Assembly (NCBI GenBank): GCA_030549955.1 | Contig: JAUQQI010000035.1 | Coordinates: forward strand, 1-5,664 | Reading direction: 5' to 3' | DNA: 5,664 nt | Source of the DNA: Chloroflexota bacterium | GTDB taxonomy: Bacteria; Chloroflexota; Dehalococcoidia; JAUQQI01 | Part shown: piece by piece, positions 1 to 5,664 of the stretch | Position numbering within the stretch: position 1 is the stretch's first letter | Layout: each line of letters opens with the position of its first letter | Notes under the pieces: generated by a model | What the model was told of the DNA's origin: nothing | What the model saw: only the letters and a program-made list of their open reading frames with translations | Database searches by the model: none | Made by a program: the position numbers and the translations under genes

Positions 1-1553
1 AGGTAAACGATGCGGAACGGTATCTTGCCGGTGTTGCGCAGGCCGAGCATAACCATCCGGGCGACCCAGAAAAAGAGGATGTCGTATCCGGTCTCCATGA
101 CGGATGTCGGGTAGAAGTACCGGAGGTCCTCGGTCTCGTCCGGCCAGCCCAGGGTTGAGTGGGGCCAAAGGCCGGAGCTGAACCAGGTGTCCAGCACGTC
201 GGGGTCCTGCTCCAGGCCGGCCGAGCCGCATCTCGGGCACCGGTCGGGGTCCCGCATCGGGTCATCCCGGGGCGGTACCACCGTCTCGCCGCAGTCCCGA
301 CAGTACCAGACCGGAATCCGGTGGCCCCACCAGATCTGGCGGGAGATGCACCAGTCCCGGATATTCTCCAGCCAGCTGGCGTAGACCCGGACGAACCGCT
401 CGGGGATTATCCGGATCTCCCCATCAAGCACGGCCCGGAGGGCCGGCTCGGCCAGGGGCTTCATCTGAACGAACCACTGTCGGCTAATAATCGGCTCAAC
501 GACGGTATCGCAGCGTTCGCAGTGGCCAATGCTGTACCGGTAAGGTTCAATTTTTTCGACGAGACCCCGGGCCCGGAGGTCCGCGACGAGCCGGCGGCGG
601 GCCTCATAGCGGTCGAGGCCGGCGTAGGGGCCGCCATTTTCGTTGATGGTCGCGTCGAGGTTCATGATAAGCACCCGCTCCAGGCCGTGACGCTGGGCAA
701 GCTCAAAGTCGACCGGGTCGTGGGCCGGGGTGACCTTCACCGCACCGGTTCCGAAGGCCGGGTCGACGGCTTCGTCGGCAACAATCGGCAGGAGCCGCCC
801 GATGACCGGAAGCCGGGCCCGCTTGCCGACCAGGTGCCGGTAGCGGTCGTCGTCAGGGTGGACGGCGACGGCAGTGTCGCCGAGCATCGTCTCGGGCCGG
901 GTTGTCGCAACGACGATATAGCCATTGTCCTCTTCGAGGGGATAGCGCAGGTAGTAAAGATAGCCGTCAGTTTCTTTATGCTCGACCTCCAGGTCGGAAA
1001 GGGCGGTTGCGCACCGGGGGCACCAGTTGATAATCCGCTCGCCCCGGTAGATCAGCCCGTCGTGGTAGAGCCGAACAAACGTCGTCCGGACGGCCCGGGA
1101 AGGACCGGGGTCGAGGGTGAACCGCTCCCGGCTCCAGTCGCAGGACGACCCGAACCGCCGGAGCTGATAAGTTATCCGCTTCCGGTAGCGGTCCACGGAT
1201 TGCCAGACGCGCCCGATAAATTTTTCCCGGCCCAGGTCGTGGCGGGTGAGGCCTTCCTCGGCGAGCTCCCGCTCAACGACGACCTGGGTGGCAATGCCGG
1301 CGTGGTCGGTGCCCGGAAGCCAGAGGGTTGGCTCACCCAGCATCCGGTGCCACCGGACCATCGTATCCTCGATGACCATCGTAAGGGCGTGGCCAATGTG
1401 AAGCTCGCCGGTGACGTTCGGCGGGGGCATAATGATGGTGAACGGCTCCCGGGCTGGCTCAACAACCGGGGTGAAATAGCCCCGTTCCTCCCAGAACCGG
1501 TAAACCTCCAGCTCGTCCGTATGGTCATAGGTCTTCGGAATAGTCTCAAGCAT
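1..1553 (-). CDS. valS: Valyl-tRNA synthetase, N-terminal ~517 residues (3' end beyond window)
   Basis: Cytoplasmic class Ia aminoacyl-tRNA synthetase that charges tRNA-Val with valine and hydrolyses mischarged Thr-tRNA. Reading the minus strand from ATG at 1553 gives an uninterrupted frame to the left edge. Visible signatures, with approximate residues: N-terminal [10 protein letters not shown] (18-27); [14 protein letters not shown] (43-56) with the class I HIGH box at 52-55; [12 protein letters not shown] (79-90); NWCPRC (~176-181); the CP1 editing segment [11 protein letters not shown] (~215-225) and VTPAHD (~273-279); [16 protein letters not shown] (~400-415), followed by a CxxC pair and a CPRC (~417-442) resembling a zinc site; then [10 protein letters not shown] and [14 protein letters not shown]. 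The frame ends at PFRIVY, just before where KMSKS should lie, so about 350-400 C-terminal residues (anticodon-binding domain and coiled coil) are missing. The start is supported by a GGGAGG site 7 nt upstream and by the T-box leader. Identification is very secure; no frameshift is seen. Confidence 0.97.
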   Translation of the reverse strand, partial: MLETIPKTYDHTDELEVYRFWEERGYFTPVVEPAREPFTIIMPPPNVTGELHIGHALTMVIEDTMVRWHRMLGEPTLWLPGTDHAGIATQVVVERELAEEGLTRHDLGREKFIGRVWQSVDRYRKRITYQLRRFGSSCDWSRERFTLDPGPSRAVRTTFVRLYHDGLIYRGERIINWCPRCATALSDLEVEHKETDGYLYYLRYPLEEDNGYIVVATTRPETMLGDTAVAVHPDDDRYRHLVGKRARLPVIGRLLPIVADEAVDPAFGTGAVKVTPAHDPVDFELAQRHGLERVLIMNLDATINENGGPYAGLDRYEARRRLVADLRARGLVEKIEPYRYSIGHCERCDTVVEPIISRQWFVQMKPLAEPALRAVLDGEIRIIPERFVRVYASWLENIRDWCISRQIWWGHRIPVWYCRDCGETVVPPRDDPMRDPDRCPRCGSAGLEQDPDVLDTWFSSGLWPHSTLGWPDETEDLRYFYPTSVMETGYDILFFWVARMVMLGLRNTGKIPFRIVY

Positions 1554-1560
1554 GGCCTCG

Positions 1561-1566
1561 CCTCCC
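1561..1566 (-). promoter_or_regulatory. valS ribosome binding site
   Basis: GGGAGG on the minus strand lies 7 nt before the ATG at 1553 and fixes the start codon. It sits downstream of the leader terminator hairpin (1579-1610) and is not part of its stem. That favours control of transcription over direct sequestration of the ribosome site. Confidence 0.8.
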
Positions 1567-1572
1567 GCGCTC

Positions 1573-1610
1573 AAAACCCGGCGCCCCCGCCGGCAAGGAC
1601 GGGGGCGCCG
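1573..1610 (-). terminator. T-box attenuator terminator upstream of valS
   Basis: The minus-strand arms CGGCGCCCCCG (1610-1600) and CGGGGGCGCCG (1589-1579) make a perfect 11-bp stem with a 10-nt loop (1599-1590). TTTT follows at 1576-1573 after two G residues. The 5' arm reuses the A2 helix and loop of the antiterminator, and the terminator loop contains the antiterminator's CCTTG strand, so the two folds exclude each other. The stem is very strong but the U-run is short, so termination could be incomplete. Confidence 0.82.
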
Positions 1611-1846
1611 TGGTACCACCTTGCTTCGGCCGGCCGGAGCTTACTCCGGCGGGCCCTCATTTGCCGGTAACGGCCGGACCGGGGCAGACTACTCGGGGTG
1701 CTCCCTTTGGCCTGCCCGACTCCCGGGCGACCTTCGGCGGGCCGCCTGCGGCGGGCTTCCAGCCTCCGACCCGCCTTCTCTATCAGGCCGGTGGCCGCCT
1801 ACTCCTCCCGTTCGTTGTCTTTGGCGGTTTGGGTCTTCAATTTGGA

Positions 1847-1876
1847 ATTCTAGGGGGCGTAACCGGCCGGTGTCAA
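1847..1876 (-). promoter_or_regulatory. Sigma-A-type promoter of the valS leader
   Basis: On the minus strand a perfect -35 TTGACA (1876-1871) is followed after 18 bp by TAGAAT (1852-1847), which matches the -10 consensus at five of six positions. Transcription would begin near 1841-1838, giving a leader of about 285 nt that contains all the T-box elements. It is the only near-consensus promoter seen in the intergenic region. Confidence 0.85.
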
Positions 1877-1883
1877 ATCCCGG

Positions 1884-1889
1884 TATACT
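1884..1889 (+). promoter_or_regulatory. Probable -10 element of the uvrC promoter
   Basis: TATACT matches TATAAT at five of six positions and lies 26 nt before the uvrC ATG, implying a start near 1896 and a leader of about 20 nt. No good -35 is visible at the proper distance (1860-1867 reads TAACCGGC), so the promoter is probably weak or needs an activator. It faces away from the valS promoter, whose -35 ends only 7 bp away. Confidence 0.5.
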
Positions 1890-1897
1890 TTGATCGA

Positions 1898-1911
1898 CAA
1901 ACGGTGGTTTG
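1898..1911 (+). promoter_or_regulatory. Inverted repeat before uvrC, possible operator
   Basis: CAAAC-GGTG-GTTTG is a perfect 5-bp inverted repeat with a 4-bp spacer, located between the predicted uvrC transcription start and the ATG. Its layout resembles the Gram-positive LexA box (CGAAC-N4-GTTCG), with one symmetric change in each half. The spacer and right arm also hold GGTGG (1903-1907), the only plausible ribosome binding site for uvrC, 8 nt before the ATG. It may be an operator, a small hairpin presenting the ribosome site, or chance. Confidence 0.35.
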
Positions 1912-1915
1912 AGAA

Positions 1916-3907
1916 ATGGCCACCCCGCCCTTGAAACCCCGGACCTTCGTTGCCTCCCGGCTCGTTGAGATCCGGCCGGACGACCCGGATTACATCCGGG
2001 CCCAGCTTGCGGAGGTGCCGGAGCGGCCGGGGGTCTACCGGCTGTGCGGGCCGACCCGGGACCGGACCCTCTACGTGGGGATGACCGGCAACCTCCGGGA
2101 TCGGTTGACAACCCACCTTTTGCGCGGCAGTTTGCCCCAACCCCGGCTCCACCGGCTCCGGGCCGAGCTCCGGTATTTTGAATATTTTGTAGTTGAGACC
2201 CTGAGTGAGGCCAAAAGTCTCGAGCGGGCCGTCATTGAAACCGAGAAGCCCGAACTTAACATCCAGTTCCGGGACGACAAGAACTTCCCCTACGTTCACC
2301 TTAACCTGAATGAGCCTTATCCCCGGCCCGAAATCGTTCGGCGCCACCGGTCGGACGAGCCCGGCCACGTCTACTTCGGCCCCTACAGCAATCCCGGCAG
2401 CAGCGGCCGGGTTATGCAGGTTATCCGCCGGCACTTCCGCCTTGCCTCCTGCACCCGGGACCTGAGCAAGGTTTACAGGTCGGCTTGCCTGTACTATCAC
2501 ATCGGCCGGTGCCTGGGACCCTGTATCCGGGCCGTCACCCCGGAGGAGTACCGGGCGGAGGTCGACCGCTTGACCCGCTTTCTCCACGGCCGCTACGACG
2601 AGCTCCTCGAAGAGTTGACCCGCCGGATGGAGGAGGCGGCCGAGCGGCTCGAATTCGAGCGGGCCCGGGAGTACCGGGACCAAATCCGGGACATCCGGGG
2701 CATGCTCGAGCGCAAGCGGGTTGTTCAGGATGTTCGGGCCAACTACGACCTCCTGGCGCCGGCAACCCTTGGGGAGTGGTCCTGTGTGCAGGTCCTGCCG
2801 GTCCGGCAGGGGATGTTACTGCGGTGGGAGACCTTCAGCAAGCAGGACCCGGGCGTGGTGGACGCCCCGGTTCTGCTGGCTGCCTTTATCCGGGAGTACT
2901 ACGGCTCGGCTACCGACCTGCCCGATGAGGTCATCGTTCCGGTTGAGGTGGAGGGCGAGGAGTTCCTGGCGGACTGGCTTTCTGAGCGCCGGGGTGCCCC
3001 GGTTGTGGTCCGCCGGCCTGCCTCCGACCTGGAGCGTCAGCAGCTTGAGCTGGGCCTCGAGAATGCCCGCCAGTGGCTTGAGCACCGGCGCCGGACGATG
3101 CTCGCCGCCCAGGATGCTCGCCAGCAGGCTCTCTTCGAACTGCAGGAGGCCCTGGGTCTCCCGACCTTGCCCCGGCGGGTCGAGTGCTACGATATCTCGA
3201 CGACCCAGGGGGCCGCCCCGGTCGGAAGTATGGTGGTCTTCGAAAACGGCGTTCCCCGTCGGCAGGACTACCGGAAGTTTAAAATCAAGACCGTCGCCGG
3301 CCAGGACGACTACAGCATGCTTCGGGAGGTCCTCGGCCGCCGGCTCCGACGGGCCCGGGGCCCTGCCCTGCGGCTGGATGGACCGGAACCGGTTGAGCTG
3401 GTGCCGGCGGCGGACGAGGCCGGGGCATTCCGGGACCCCTGGACGGTCCTGCCCGACCTGGTTGTGATTGACGGGGGCCGGGGCCAGCTCAATGCCGCCC
3501 TGGAGGTGCTTCGGGACCTGGGCTTCGAGTGGCTTCCAGCTATCGGCCTGGCCAAGGAAAATGAGGATATTTATCTGCCCGACTCGCCCGAACCTCTGAA
3601 CCTTCCCAGCACGTCTCCGGCCCTGCGCCTTCTTCAGCAAATCCGGGACGAGGCCCACCGGTTCGCGGTCACCTACCACCGCCAGACCCGGGAGCGGGTG
3701 GGGATGCGGTCGGTCCTGGAGCAGGTGAAGGGGATCGGGCCGAAGCGGCGGCTCGCCCTCCTCAGGACCTTCGGCTCGGTCCGGGCAATACTGGTCGCCT
3801 CCGAGGACGAGATTGCCGCGGTGCCCGGCATGACCAGAAAGGTGGCTGCCCTGGTCAAGACCCGGCTGGCCGAGCTACTCGGCGAAGACCCTGGGCTCCA
3901 GAACTAG
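1916..3907 (+). CDS. uvrC: Excinuclease ABC subunit C
   Basis: Nuclease of bacterial nucleotide excision repair; with UvrB on damaged DNA it makes the 3' and then the 5' incision. The 663-residue protein has all the expected parts in order: GIY-YIG domain (~35-118; GVY at 39-41, YVG at 53-55, Arg63, Glu103, Asn115); Fe-S type cysteines C179, C191, C199 and C203 in the CLYYHIGRCLGPC context; UVR motif binding UvrB (~233-267, with LEFERA and RDQI); RNase H-like 5' nuclease with YDIS (Asp426), DDYSM (Asp464/465), VVIDGGRGQL (Asp519) and His581; and two helix-hairpin-helix motifs (GIGP 606-609, VPGM 636-639). It is somewhat longer than the E. coli protein owing to ~20 extra N-terminal residues and an extra loop at ~482-511. 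The positions of T. maritima catalytic Lys32 and Tyr43 are Met56 and His67 here. The ATG at 1916 has a modest GGTGG ribosome site. The 3' end overlaps the convergent gene by 33 bp. Confidence 0.97.
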   Translation: MATPPLKPRTFVASRLVEIRPDDPDYIRAQLAEVPERPGVYRLCGPTRDRTLYVGMTGNLRDRLTTHLLRGSLPQPRLHRLRAELRYFEYFVVETLSEAKSLERAVIETEKPELNIQFRDDKNFPYVHLNLNEPYPRPEIVRRHRSDEPGHVYFGPYSNPGSSGRVMQVIRRHFRLASCTRDLSKVYRSACLYYHIGRCLGPCIRAVTPEEYRAEVDRLTRFLHGRYDELLEELTRRMEEAAERLEFERAREYRDQIRDIRGMLERKRVVQDVRANYDLLAPATLGEWSCVQVLPVRQGMLLRWETFSKQDPGVVDAPVLLAAFIREYYGSATDLPDEVIVPVEVEGEEFLADWLSERRGAPVVVRRPASDLERQQLELGLENARQWLEHRRRTMLAAQDARQQALFELQEALGLPTLPRRVECYDISTTQGAAPVGSMVVFENGVPRRQDYRKFKIKTVAGQDDYSMLREVLGRRLRRARGPALRLDGPEPVELVPAADEAGAFRDPWTVLPDLVVIDGGRGQLNAALEVLRDLGFEWLPAIGLAKENEDIYLPDSPEPLNLPSTSPALRLLQQIRDEAHRFAVTYHRQTRERVGMRSVLEQVKGIGPKRRLALLRTFGSVRAILVASEDEIAAVPGMTRKVAALVKTRLAELLGEDPGLQN

Positions 3908-5664
3908 AATCTCAAAAATATTCTCGGCTGGGGCCGCGACCTTGAACTCCAGGTAGCCGCCGGGCGCGACGAAGTCCCCGGCAGGGTCGGGCAGGGGGAT
4001 GGTCAGCTGCGGCCACGTCTGGTTGTCGGCCCCGGCTACCGCCCGAACCTTCTCCCCGATGTCCCCCAGGTCCACCCAGCGGCCCTGCCGGAAGCTGAAG
4101 GCCTGAATCCGGGGCCAGATATCGGTTGGGCGGCGCGGCTGGCCGTTGAAGATCAGTTCGACCCGGGCCACCTGCCCGGCCGGGAAGTCCGGCGGCAGGT
4201 AGTAGCGCCAGGTGACGCTCCCGCTGCCGACGGCAAACCCGAAAGCTGAGGGTCCCAGGTAGACGGCGTCCCGGTCGATGAGCTGGCGGCGCATTGTTCC
4301 CGGGGCGACAACCCGCAGGCCCGGACCGCTCCGGGGCTGGACCTGGATGACCCGAAGGACGGTGGATGACTGCCGGGCCGGGCTGCCGGATACGCTGACC
4401 GCAATGGGCGAGCGCTCCTCCCAGCCGATCAGGCGCACGCCGCCAACCTGCCAGGGCTGTCCGGTAATAATCTCGTCATCGAAGAGGGTCGAAAGGACCA
4501 GCCGACGGACGTTAAGAACCTGGTCGGGCAGATTCTGGCCGGCCAGCAGTAGCTGCTGGAGGCGCAGTTCTTCCAGGCCCCCGACCGGCCCCGCCCGGAT
4601 GAAAACCTCCCGGGATTCGCCCGGCTGAAGGCGGCCAACGGCTTCGATGCCGGCTGAGTGCCAGGCCACCACCCCGTCCACCGGGTTCGGTCCCGAATTG
4701 GTCACTCTGACGCGCACCCCACCGGCCTCGGCGACCGCCTCGACCTCAAGAGGTTCCCGGTCATACCTGATCAGGCCCTCGGCCAGCACCCCCCGAAGGC
4801 CCCAGGCATCGACGCTGAGGTTCTTCAGGCGGCGCACCTGGCCGTCGGTCTCGACGGTGACCGGCTGCGTATCGGGCGGGTTTGTCCATTCCCAGAAGGG
4901 CAACAGGGGGCTCGGGAAGACTGACGCCGGGAATTCCAGGTCGTAGGCCCGGTAGACCGGCGAAAAGACCGCAATATAGCTGTCGGCGTAGCCGATCCGG
5001 AGGTCATCCGGGTGGCGCACGATGGTGATGTCCCGGAGGGCAACCCCCTGGGCCTGGGGGCTGAATCCAAGGCCGAATACTGCAAGCCCGAACACGGCAG
5101 TGATGAGCGGGGTTGTAAACCAGAACCAGTCGGGTCGACGCAGGCGCCGCAGGACCAGGAAATTGATGGGGCCGACCAGCAACACGTATGCCCCCAGGAA
5201 AATAACGACCGTCTGGGCCGACGGCAGGTCGAAGGGGGTAATCTGTTCGGCCAGGGCGTTGTAAATCGCCCCAAGGCCAGTAAGCTGAACCCGGCTCTGG
5301 AATTCCTGGGTCGGGGACCGCTCAGCCGTGAGGATAAGCCGCCACATCGGTCCGAGGCCCCACCACGCGTCCAGGGGGTCGGCCGACCCGTCCATAGCAA
5401 CGAACGTGACCATTCCCCGTCCGAACTGCTGGCGGACCAGCAGGGGCAGACCTTCCTCAGCAATCAATACCTGCGACCCGGCGGCCGGGGCGACCGCGGT
5501 GACTTCAAAGGGCTCCCAGGCCCGGATCGGGACCTGAATGGTGCGTTCAAGGTTCGGCAGTCCTGAGACGGTCTGCCTTCCGAGAACCCTTACCGGGATC
5601 AGGGAACCGAATCCCTGAACATCGTCGGCCGACGCGGCCCCGCCCATCACGAGGTGTCCTCCGC
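3875..5664 (-). CDS. Two-pass membrane protein with GATase-like N-terminal part, function unknown (5' end beyond window)
   Basis: I do not recognise a named function. The minus-strand frame is open to the right edge, giving about 595 residues. Residues are numbered from the GTG at 5650. The opening GGHLVMGG, and later LLVRQQFGRGMVTFVAMDGSADPL (70-93), resemble the end of the GATase-like domain seen in large envelope proteins of Gram-positive-type bacteria. Two hydrophobic segments follow (~147-167 and ~176-196), joined by RRLRRPD and containing LLVGPINFLVLRRL, a hallmark of that group. The rest (~200-591) is rich in predicted beta strands, with no catalytic motif I can name. The positive loop between the segments should be cytoplasmic, placing both large domains outside and implying an upstream signal or membrane segment. 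A GGAGG lies 7 nt before GTG 5650, so an internal start is possible, but I prefer a gene truncated by the window. It ends with TAG inside the uvrC 3' end. A role in the cell envelope is inference. Confidence 0.8.
   Translation of the reverse strand, partial: GGHLVMGGAASADDVQGFGSLIPVRVLGRQTVSGLPNLERTIQVPIRAWEPFEVTAVAPAAGSQVLIAEEGLPLLVRQQFGRGMVTFVAMDGSADPLDAWWGLGPMWRLILTAERSPTQEFQSRVQLTGLGAIYNALAEQITPFDLPSAQTVVIFLGAYVLLVGPINFLVLRRLRRPDWFWFTTPLITAVFGLAVFGLGFSPQAQGVALRDITIVRHPDDLRIGYADSYIAVFSPVYRAYDLEFPASVFPSPLLPFWEWTNPPDTQPVTVETDGQVRRLKNLSVDAWGLRGVLAEGLIRYDREPLEVEAVAEAGGVRVRVTNSGPNPVDGVVAWHSAGIEAVGRLQPGESREVFIRAGPVGGLEELRLQQLLLAGQNLPDQVLNVRRLVLSTLFDDEIITGQPWQVGGVRLIGWEERSPIAVSVSGSPARQSSTVLRVIQVQPRSGPGLRVVAPGTMRRQLIDRDAVYLGPSAFGFAVGSGSVTWRYYLPPDFPAGQVARVELIFNGQPRRPTDIWPRIQAFSFRQGRWVDLGDIGEKVRAVAGADNQTWPQLTIPLPDPAGDFVAPGGYLEFKVAAPAENIFEILVLEPRVFAE

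Larger units (their letters stand above)
1554..1841 (-). promoter_or_regulatory. Valine T-box riboswitch leader of valS
   Basis: Untranslated leader that senses uncharged tRNA-Val and controls valS. Positions descend along the minus strand. Stem I (~1819-1718) has a kink-turn between GAC 1819-1817 and GTC 1720-1718, a lower helix 1810-1807/1727-1724, AGTA at 1803-1800, and a helix 1799-1795/1740-1736. Opposite AGTA the specifier-loop strand reads GAAG-GTC-G, which places a GTC valine codon at 1731-1729. Above it are a helix 1788-1784/1748-1744, an AG-rich bulge (1783-1776) and a distal stem 1775-1770/1755-1750. A linker stem follows (1717-1712/1687-1682), then a Stem III hairpin (1650-1644/1639-1633). 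The T-box (1626-1608) forms an antiterminator: CAAGG 1623-1619 with CCTTG 1598-1594, a 7-nt bulge TGGTACC 1618-1612, and ACGG 1611-1608 with CCGT 1602-1599. The bulge TGGT complements ACCA, the expected 3' end of a tRNA-Val with discriminator A73. Structures were folded by eye. Confidence 0.93.

Noticed and set aside
159..1670. A 503-codon open frame on the plus strand, starting at ATG 159
   Set aside because: It is antisense to valS, which has unmistakable synthetase motifs on the minus strand. The translation is low-complexity Pro/Gly/Arg/Val with no recognisable domain, and it runs on into the T-box leader. Long antisense frames are expected at this GC content.
1689..2111. Short open frames on both strands within the intergenic region
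   Set aside because: They overlap the structured T-box leader and the uvrC start, lack ribosome sites and show no conserved features.
1850..2683. A 277-codon minus-strand open frame opposite the 5' half of uvrC
   Set aside because: Shadow of uvrC with no motif; its 3' end would run through both promoters.
2816..3679. A 287-codon minus-strand open frame opposite the 3' half of uvrC
   Set aside because: Antisense to the conserved RNase H-like domain of UvrC; no domain or ribosome site recognised.
3905..3930. Possible bidirectional terminator after uvrC
   Set aside because: Only GAAT...ATTC arms around an A-rich stretch are present; too short and weak to support a terminator.
5645..5662. GTG 5650 / ATG 5647 with GGAGG upstream as the true start of the membrane protein
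   Set aside because: Spacing is good, but the frame stays open to the window edge, the preceding codons extend a GGHLVMGG pattern typical of the interior of such proteins, and the predicted topology needs an upstream signal or membrane segment. Kept only as an alternative.

Overview
The window comes from a GC-rich bacterial chromosome. It holds three protein genes: valS on the minus strand (3' end outside the window), uvrC on the plus strand (complete), and an unnamed membrane-protein gene on the minus strand (5' end outside the window). A T-box leader in front of valS, a promoter close to the sigma-A consensus, dense CCGG and arginine encoded largely by CGG point to a GC-rich Gram-positive-type lineage, such as a high-GC Bacillota class or Chloroflexota. 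The sequence alone does not settle the phylum.

Region 1-1553 encodes the first ~517 residues of valyl-tRNA synthetase, covering the HIGH motif, the CP1 editing domain and most of the rest of the catalytic core. It leaves the window just before the expected KMSKS loop. Region 1554-1915 is a divergent intergenic region with a complete valine T-box leader read on the minus strand. It has a Stem I with kink-turn, AGTA motif and a GTC (Val) specifier, a linker with stems, a Stem III hairpin, and an antiterminator whose bulge is TGGTACC. A mutually exclusive GC-rich terminator lies just upstream of the valS ribosome binding site. The valS promoter (TTGACA, 18 bp, TAGAAT) stands back to back with a probable uvrC promoter (TATACT).

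Region 1916-3907 is uvrC, the dual-incision nuclease of nucleotide excision repair. Its GIY-YIG, Fe-S cysteine, UVR, RNase H-like and tandem HhH parts are all present. The GIY-YIG domain has two unusual substitutions (Met56 and His67), and there is an extra loop in the RNase H-like domain. Region 3875-5664 is the C-terminal ~595 residues of a two-pass membrane protein with a probable GATase-like N-terminal part and large beta-rich extracytoplasmic domains. Its 3' end overlaps the 3' end of uvrC convergently by 33 bp.

The three genes do not form a pathway. valS and uvrC are housekeeping genes that share a compact control region, and the membrane protein belongs to a separate minus-strand unit entering from the right. 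I saw no mobile element, tRNA, rRNA or CRISPR array.
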